Of a DNA stretch of 64,000 nt, positions 60,701-64,000 are shown in pieces; within the stretch, counting starts at the first letter, position 1; each line of letters begins with the position of its first letter. The stretch is from contig CM034609.1 of NCBI GenBank assembly GCA_020091685.1, positions 14,042,023 through 14,106,022 of the forward strand. Reading direction: 5' to 3'. Under the pieces are notes generated by a model. It made no database searches and was not told the origin of the DNA. It worked only from the letters and a program-made list of their open reading frames with translations. This DNA comes from Lutjanus erythropterus. Taxonomy: Eukaryota; Chordata; Actinopteri; Lutjaniformes; Lutjanidae. The translations under genes and the position numbers were made by a program.

Positions 60701-61122
60701 AGTGCTTTAGGATTATTCAGTAGCTGATGGGATCCCTATCCACTTGAGTAGACCAAACCCAAGCCCTCCCTCCCCTGGGAGCATCCATTGTCTGCTCCTG
60801 CCCGTACACCCATTGCATTATTCAATGAGGTCTCCCATCATGGGGGTGCGCCTGATGAAACATTTAAACTGCCTTAAAAGCATAGCTAATTTGGGGAGCG
60901 CATTTCGTGTGACGAGATGGCCCGACTTGGCCATCAAACATGAATAATTGACAGCTTCATTTGCTAAGTTAATAGAAGGCAAACAGCGAGGCAGTTTAGG
61001 CAAAACGGAGTGTGAAATGTGTGTGAACGCAGGCGAGAAAGGTCAGGTTTTTCTTACCTCTCCTCAGTGGAACCCAGGTTCTCAATCTCACTTGTCACTT
61101 CTGCTATCTCATCCTTCAGCCG
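45108..61122 (-). CDS. cyth1: Cytohesin-1, Arf guanine nucleotide exchange factor (5' partial)
   Basis: Eleven exons join in phase to 361 residues plus stop: 61058-61122, 59051-59117, 58836-58954, 56774-56854, 56441-56553, 54824-54972, 54211-54322, 47937-48013, 47779-47847, 46704-46858 and 45108-45186. Cytohesins are recruited by phosphoinositides to the plasma membrane and endosomes, where Sec7 exchanges GDP for GTP on Arf1/Arf6. In order the product has the end of the coiled coil ([18 protein letters not shown]), the linker, Sec7 with the catalytic-glutamate loop [13 protein letters not shown] with [13 protein letters not shown], and the basic tail [12 protein letters not shown]. That tail and [16 protein letters not shown] match cytohesin-1 better than cytohesin-2 or -3. 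Human CYTH1 has 397-398 residues. The missing N-terminal 35 or so (acidic start and most of the coiled coil) must lie beyond 64000. As joined, the PH loop is the diglycine form. No frameshift or internal stop is seen, so the gene looks functional. Confidence 0.95.
45187..46703 (-). other. cyth1 last intron
   Basis: It contains a (CTGT)n microsatellite at 45719-45761 and a MITE end near 46.03 kb (ACTATATCGCCCAACCCTTC). No coding sequence is seen. Confidence 0.8.
45719..45761. repeat. (CTGT)n microsatellite
   Basis: About ten perfect CTGT/GTCT units within the last cyth1 intron. Confidence 0.97.
46704..46858 (-). CDS. cyth1: cyth1 exon: PH domain, C-terminal part
   Basis: The exon encodes [20 protein letters not shown], then [20 protein letters not shown] and [11 protein letters not shown] with two bases of Lys. 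It includes the C-terminal PH helix (DEWMNSI). Acceptor TTTTGCAG|AAC, donor ATCAA|GTACGT. Confidence 0.94.
46859..47778 (-). other. cyth1 intron with a CAACTAAC-type MITE
   Basis: Non-coding. The segment 47386-47540 ends AACTGTTAGTTGCAGCCCTA, the reverse of AGGGCTGCAACTAACAGTT, and belongs to a very common fish MITE family. A CTCF-like string CCAGCAGAGGGAGC lies at 47756-47769. Confidence 0.75.
47386..47540. mobile_element. GGCTGCAACTAAC MITE copy
   Basis: The right end, reversed, is AGGGCTGCAACTAACAGTTG, and the left end is GGGTTGCAGTC. Interior TGATCGATATTTTTCACC and CCAAACAACCAACTGATAAA match the family also seen at 55716-55983. Confidence 0.6.
47779..47847 (-). CDS. cyth1: cyth1 exon: PH domain, middle
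   Basis: The exon encodes [20 protein letters not shown] then KKP. It is one residue shorter than human CYTH1 (VEDKKP against VEDSKKP). Acceptor TTGCCCAG|GAC, donor AAGCCT|GTAAGC. Confidence 0.92.
47937..48013 (-). CDS. cyth1: cyth1 exon: PH phosphoinositide-binding strand
   Basis: After completing the second glycine, the exon encodes [20 protein letters not shown] then FEYTT. The Lys and Arg residues of KTWKRR contact the inositol phosphates in cytohesin PH domains. Acceptor CTCCACAG|GGGG, donor CCACA|GTGAGT. Joined to the preceding exon it gives LGGRV, i.e. diglycine. Confidence 0.94.
48360..49094. mobile_element. GTGGGGTTGTATGAGGT element, 735 bp
   Basis: The left TTCAAGTGGGGTTGTATGAG and the right CTCATACAACCCCACTTCAA are near-perfect inverted repeats, and more weakly paired flanks extend to 48360 and 49094 (ends like TTAAAGGGAAAGTTCGGATC). 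The interior is non-coding and matches the long copy at 38824-40864. Confidence 0.75.
49768..50579. mobile_element. Fold-back element with TTAA target duplication, 812 bp
   Basis: The element begins AGGGACAGTTCACCCCAAAA and its reversed right end is AGGGACAGTTCACCACAAAA. It is flanked on both sides by TTAA (49764-49767 and 50580-50583). Pairing continues far inside: TCATGATGTGGTTACTCAAG on the left pairs with CTTAAGTAACCGGGTCATGA on the right, so the inverted arms are about 250 bases. TTAA duplications are made by piggyBac- and Kolobok-type transposases. It has no coding capacity. It lies in the 6.2-kb cyth1 intron. Confidence 0.75.
51174..52015. mobile_element. TAGAGCCCGACC MITE, 842 bp
   Basis: The left end TAGAGCCCGACCAATACTGG and the reversed right end TAGAGCCTGGCCGATATT are inverted repeats. 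The interior is AT-rich and non-coding. Inside the large cyth1 intron. Confidence 0.7.
53461..53480. repeat. (GT)10 microsatellite
   Basis: Perfect GT dinucleotide tract just left of a small MITE. Confidence 0.95.
53488..53596. mobile_element. Small MITE, AGGATGTAACAATA ends, 109 bp
   Basis: The left AGGATGTAACAATATAT and the reversed right AGGATGTAACAATACC are inverted terminal repeats enclosing fewer than 80 bases. It is too short to encode anything. Confidence 0.65.
54211..54322 (-). CDS. cyth1: cyth1 exon: Sec7 end and PH start
   Basis: The exon encodes [20 protein letters not shown], then [17 protein letters not shown] and one base of Gly. It covers the Sec7-PH linker, which inhibits exchange until Arf6-GTP binds, and the first PH strand. 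Acceptor TATTGCAG|AAT, donor CTGG|GTGAGT. Confidence 0.94.
54824..54972 (-). CDS. cyth1: cyth1 exon: Sec7, hydrophobic groove
   Basis: The exon encodes [20 protein letters not shown], then [20 protein letters not shown] and GDLPEDLLR, which build the Arf switch-binding groove. The acceptor is embedded in a (TG)n microsatellite: ...GTGTGTGTTACAG|ACACC. The donor AGG|GTCAGC again has C at intron position 3. Phases agree with both neighbours. Confidence 0.93.
54979..55006. repeat. (AC)n microsatellite forming the pyrimidine tract of a cyth1 acceptor
   Basis: The plus strand is (CA)n with one CG. On the transcribed minus strand it is (TG)n ending GTTACAG at the acceptor of exon 54824-54972. Confidence 0.9.
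55716..55983. mobile_element. GGCTACAACTAACAATTATTTTCATT MITE copy
   Basis: The copy begins AAGGCTACAACTAACAATTA and passes through ATCGATCATTTTCTCGAGTC, GTTAGTTGTTTGGTC and GAAGCTGAAATCAGAGAATT. These are landmarks of a very common teleost MITE. The right terminal repeat is degraded. Confidence 0.65.
56441..56553 (-). CDS. cyth1: cyth1 exon: Sec7 catalytic loop
   Basis: The exon contains [20 protein letters not shown] and [17 protein letters not shown]. The Glu in RLPGEAQ is the conserved 'glutamic finger' that displaces the nucleotide phosphates and Mg2+ from Arf. Acceptor CTGACAG|ACAG, donor CAACAG|GTAGCG. Confidence 0.95.
56774..56854 (-). CDS. cyth1: cyth1 exon: Sec7, second part
   Basis: The exon encodes [20 protein letters not shown] then NLVQAL between two split Arg codons. 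Acceptor CTTGTAG|AGATG, donor CTTAAG|GTAAGA. It is highly conserved with human CYTH1. Confidence 0.94.
56855..58835 (-). other. cyth1 intron with a diverged MITE
   Basis: Non-coding. Sequence from about 57118 (GGGGCTGAATGGTGTGGTGA) to 57990 matches the family at 1053-1249 in its interior near 57940-57975. The block 58.1-58.7 kb is free of obvious repeats. Confidence 0.65.
58836..58954 (-). CDS. cyth1: cyth1 exon: Sec7, first part
   Basis: The exon runs from [20 protein letters not shown] through [19 protein letters not shown] to the first two bases of Arg. Acceptor TTTCTTAG|GGG. The donor GAGAG|GTCAGA has C at intron position 3, which is unusual. Confidence 0.93.
59051..59117 (-). CDS. cyth1: cyth1 exon: linker to Sec7
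   Basis: The exon reads [20 protein letters not shown] then KK after completing a split Arg codon. Acceptor TTTCCAG|GAAAA, donor AAAAAG|GTAGGT. The linker just before Sec7 takes part in autoinhibition in the family. Confidence 0.93.
59118..61057 (-). other. cyth1 intron with a MITE and candidate conserved block
   Basis: Contains a 467-bp MITE (59439-59905) and a repeat-free, less AT-rich block at about 60.33-61.00 kb. The 126-codon plus-strand frame at 60290-60670 has no recognisable domain and lies in this block. It is more likely regulatory than coding. Confidence 0.6.
59439..59905. mobile_element. GGGGATGCACAATAC MITE, 467 bp
   Basis: The left GGGGATGCACAATACGTATT and the reversed right CAGGGATGATAAATTATTGG are similar inverted ends. 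Internally, CCGATGCCAATAAGATAACC near the left resembles TACTCATTGGCTATTATTTG near the right in reverse. The 105-codon minus-strand frame inside it is not a gene. Confidence 0.6.
61058..61122 (-). CDS. cyth1: cyth1 exon: end of coiled coil
   Basis: The exon reads [20 protein letters not shown] then E plus two bases of the next Arg. Acceptor TTCTGCAG|CGG, donor GAGAG|GTAAGA. It corresponds to human residues from about 36 and forms the end of the dimerising coiled coil. The preceding exon is not in the window. Confidence 0.92.
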
Positions 61123-64000
61123 CTGCAGAAAACACAGAGATGTTAGTCCTAAAATGTCACGAGCATGACGTGAGAATTAATTCATCATCTGTCCACTAAT
61201 TTCCCTGACGCCAGGAGGTGTGGAAATGCGTGACCGACACAAACAACATGCAAAGTATTCGTCTAAAAACACACGGGGACTCTATTAAACAGTGCTGAGG
61301 GAGATGCTATCATCTGTGAATCACCTCTGTTTGTCTGTGAGCCAGGTGGCCTTTTATCACAGACAGCAAATATTCACATCAGAGCCATCAGCTCAACAAA
61401 GAGAGCAGAGTCACTTCTTCACACACTGCTACACATCCAGGTGTCCTCGGTTACTTTAAAGCCTCTGGAAACTCAAATCCACAATACTGTTCTAATCATG
61501 GACTTTAGGGTCTCATGTATATAACACTACCCATCTAAAAAGTGTTCTCCAAATTCAAAATATTGCCATTAAAGCTTAAAGCAGTATTCACATTGTTGGT
61601 TCTCGAAAAGCCATTTCTTACACTTAAAAGATTGATATGATAGGGACTCTCTAACTGATTGCATTTTTACTATTTAAAGACATATTTCCAGAGGCTTTAA
61701 TCTAAAAACTGGTGATAACTCTCTGTATCTCCTTTCAGCAAGCGTGTTTATGTGTGTGTGCTCTCGTAAACAATCCCCTCATTCTGAATGTGATTAGGTG
61801 GAGAGCATTCGGGAATAACCTCAATACAAATGAAGTAAGAAAGCGTAAAAGTGGATTATATTTTGTGTGGCGTTTTAGTGATTAATGGCCTCAGAGGCAG
61901 ATTTAGTTGATCAAGCCAGGCCCGCTGGTGCCAGACTGGCGCGGTGAGGGCATTGCGGAGGGTAAAGGATAGGGAGCGTGACGTCAGCTCGATGAAAGTG
62001 TGGAAAAATCAACTGTAGCATAAGAGCAGCTCTGTGCACAGAGCGAAGGTTGCAATAATCGAGCCTCTTCATTCATATCAAGCTCCAGTGTTAGTGTATA
62101 ATTTCTTATGTGAACTCGCTATAAGCCAAACCACAAAGGGAACATCTGTGTTTTTTAAGGCCTGCGCAATCACAACACATTCCTAAGATGCTTGCCTCCA
62201 CAAACAAAGGCTGTGCTCATATAGGAAAGCGGGTGGCTGTGGCAGTGGTGGGTGAGGAGGGTGTGGGAGTCGAGGAGGAGGAGAGAGGTCAGTGTGTAGA
62301 CTAGATACTTGAGTATCACAATATTATTATTATTAAACTTTTTTTAACTGAAATGTTATGCATATGGTGTTGTGTTCTTTATACGATGAGTTTTTGCAAT
62401 TAGATTAAATTAGATTAAAATCCCAATATATCACCTTGCTTACAATGTTGTAATGTATTGAATAATAACCCTGTATCATGCTACATATCGTACCGCCAGA
62501 TTCTTGCCAATACATAGCCTTAGTGCAGACTAGGGTTGCAAATTTTGTGCATTTCCCTTTACCGACAGTTGAAAATGAAACGTACACTTAAGTTTAGATT
62601 TAAGATTCCAAATGCCTCTGCCAGACAAAACAATGTCACACGAGGCACAATTAAATAGCCTTTCTAGACTAAATATTAATCATCAATAATACATTTTTAA
62701 ACAGTTAAAGTCAGAATGGTGATAGAGCTGCAACAATTTGAGTATTATGGTGGAAACACTATCACTTTTGTCCACAGAGGCAAAAATCAACAAAATATTA
62801 AAGTTTGTCTTATATAGAGGTATGTGAATAATTTCTGGTTTCTTTTTTTCCTTCATAATCAATTATTGATTAATCATTAATATCCCTAGTGCAGACCACG
62901 GGGGGGTGAAGAGGAGTGGATGGGGGTAGGAGTGGCGGCCCACAAAGGGGGGAGGGGCAGTGATGGTGGTCCAGGCTCATAAAACAGAGGGTGTCAAATC
63001 ACGCCTCCACTGTTTGTCTGTCGGGGGCCAGCGGAAGTTGCCCGTAGGGACATCTGGAGGCCAACTCTCTGTCAGGACATGACAGTCTGACAGACCTGTG
63101 TGTCGTTTGCATACGGAGCTGGTTACTGAGTGACAGAAGTGACCAGAGCAGCTAGCTTTGATTATCAGCTGTGCACCAGGGTCAAGGCAACAGCCCAGAA
63201 AATTACCATGGGCCATGGACAGGAATCAAACAAACCACTTTAGGGAAATTCAGCCGAGCTGATTTAAATCCTGGCTCTGTTTGGAAATCAGAGAGCACAC
63301 GGGGGGATACTCAACTGGCTGCATGAGCCCATTCCTTCTAAGAGCATAATCCTATTTTATCCACACAGAATCATTCGCTTGTCTAATTTTTATACACAAG
63401 TTATATTCAAAACCATATTTCAATAAAAACACCCTTAAGAGATTACTTGTACAAAAAAAAAACAAGTCTTTGTTGTAGTTATACAGAACACAAATGGCTA
63501 AACAATAAACAGAAATGGTTTACTAAAAGGAAGAGAGCATTTGGCAGGAAATACCTCGCATTCCACATGGGGTCAAATATTTGAAGGACTCCTCGGAAAA
63601 GAGAAATTTGTATGACTGGAGAGAAGGTAAATGTTTAATCAAAAAGCAGAGGAGTCGCGGTTGTGGTTGAAGCTGTGGAAGTGAGCCAAATGTCTGAACC
63701 TTTTAGATCACAAAAATGAAGACCTGCCTGGCCCTGGGGCCTCTAAATCTAAAGCCTGCTCATTTTAATAGGTGGATCGCTGAAATATTTCATCAAGATC
63801 AGCCCCACTGATATGACGTTTAACTGGAAAAGCATAGTTACGTTAAAAATACAAGCTTTTACAGCCAGACAAGTTAAAGCACTCTAAAATGTGTTAGGTA
63901 AAATACTCATTTCCAGTGAAAATCAAGTAGTTTTTTGTGACATTTCTGTTTATTGGGAACCCTTCGCACAACAAAAATTACACTTGAAATGTGCAATTGT
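61123..64000 (-). other. Upstream cyth1 intron, no exon found
   Basis: I searched the minus strand for the expected upstream cytohesin exon (human TAEERQELENIRRRKQELLADIQ) and found nothing similar, so the intron extends past the right edge. The blocks at 61.73-62.20 kb and 62.97-63.30 kb are repeat-poor and may be regulatory. A MITE fragment lies near 62.72-62.89 kb (GAGCTGCAACAATTTGAGTA). Confidence 0.6.

Noticed and set aside
1-64000. CRISPR arrays, operons, ribosome binding sites, prophage
   Set aside because: The window is vertebrate nuclear DNA. The only regular repeats are microsatellites and transposable elements.

Overview
The window is ordinary vertebrate nuclear DNA, most likely from a spiny-rayed teleost fish. 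The evidence is AT-rich sequence, long introns with GT/AG borders, microsatellites, and many short DNA-transposon families that are typical of fish. I see no prokaryotic gene organisation, no CRISPR array and no proviral genome. Most open frames are short chance frames.

Two protein-coding genes are clear, both on the minus strand. (1) socs3 lies at about 16.4-19.1 kb. It has one coding exon (205 aa: kinase inhibitory region, SH2 domain, SOCS box), a predicted non-coding first exon, a TATA box, and STAT-like sites upstream. (2) A cytohesin, best matched to cytohesin-1 (cyth1), is spread from 45.1 to 61.1 kb. I could join eleven coding exons with consistent phases, giving 361 residues that cover the end of the coiled coil, the Sec7 Arf-GEF domain, the PH domain and the polybasic tail. 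Its first coding exon or exons lie beyond the right edge. A third, unidentified minus-strand first exon may sit at 3.06-3.35 kb, with the rest of that gene off the left edge.

Layout: 1-3.05 kb is non-coding with a small MITE. 3.06-3.35 kb is the possible orphan first exon. 3.4-16.4 kb is intergenic, with a GGTTCT repeat cluster, a decayed Tc1/mariner transposase copy and several MITE fragments. 16.4-19.2 kb is socs3. 19.2-42.5 kb is a gene-poor interval holding MITEs, antisense LINE reverse-transcriptase relics, a BED-finger-like hAT relic and nested elements. 42.6-61.1 kb is cyth1 with large introns. 61.1-64 kb is the upstream part of a further cyth1 intron.

socs3 and cyth1 are also near one another in mammals (17q25.3 in human), where PGS1 and DNAH17 lie between them. 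Neither is visible here. The two genes are not an operon-like unit: SOCS3 is a feedback inhibitor of JAK/STAT signalling and cytohesin-1 activates Arf GTPases at membranes. I found no convincing new biological system. The best leads are a fold-back TTAA element, a splice acceptor whose pyrimidine tract is a (TG)n microsatellite, a SOCS3 lacking the mammalian PEST insert, convergent CTCF-like motifs around the gene-poor interval, and candidate conserved blocks in cyth1 introns.
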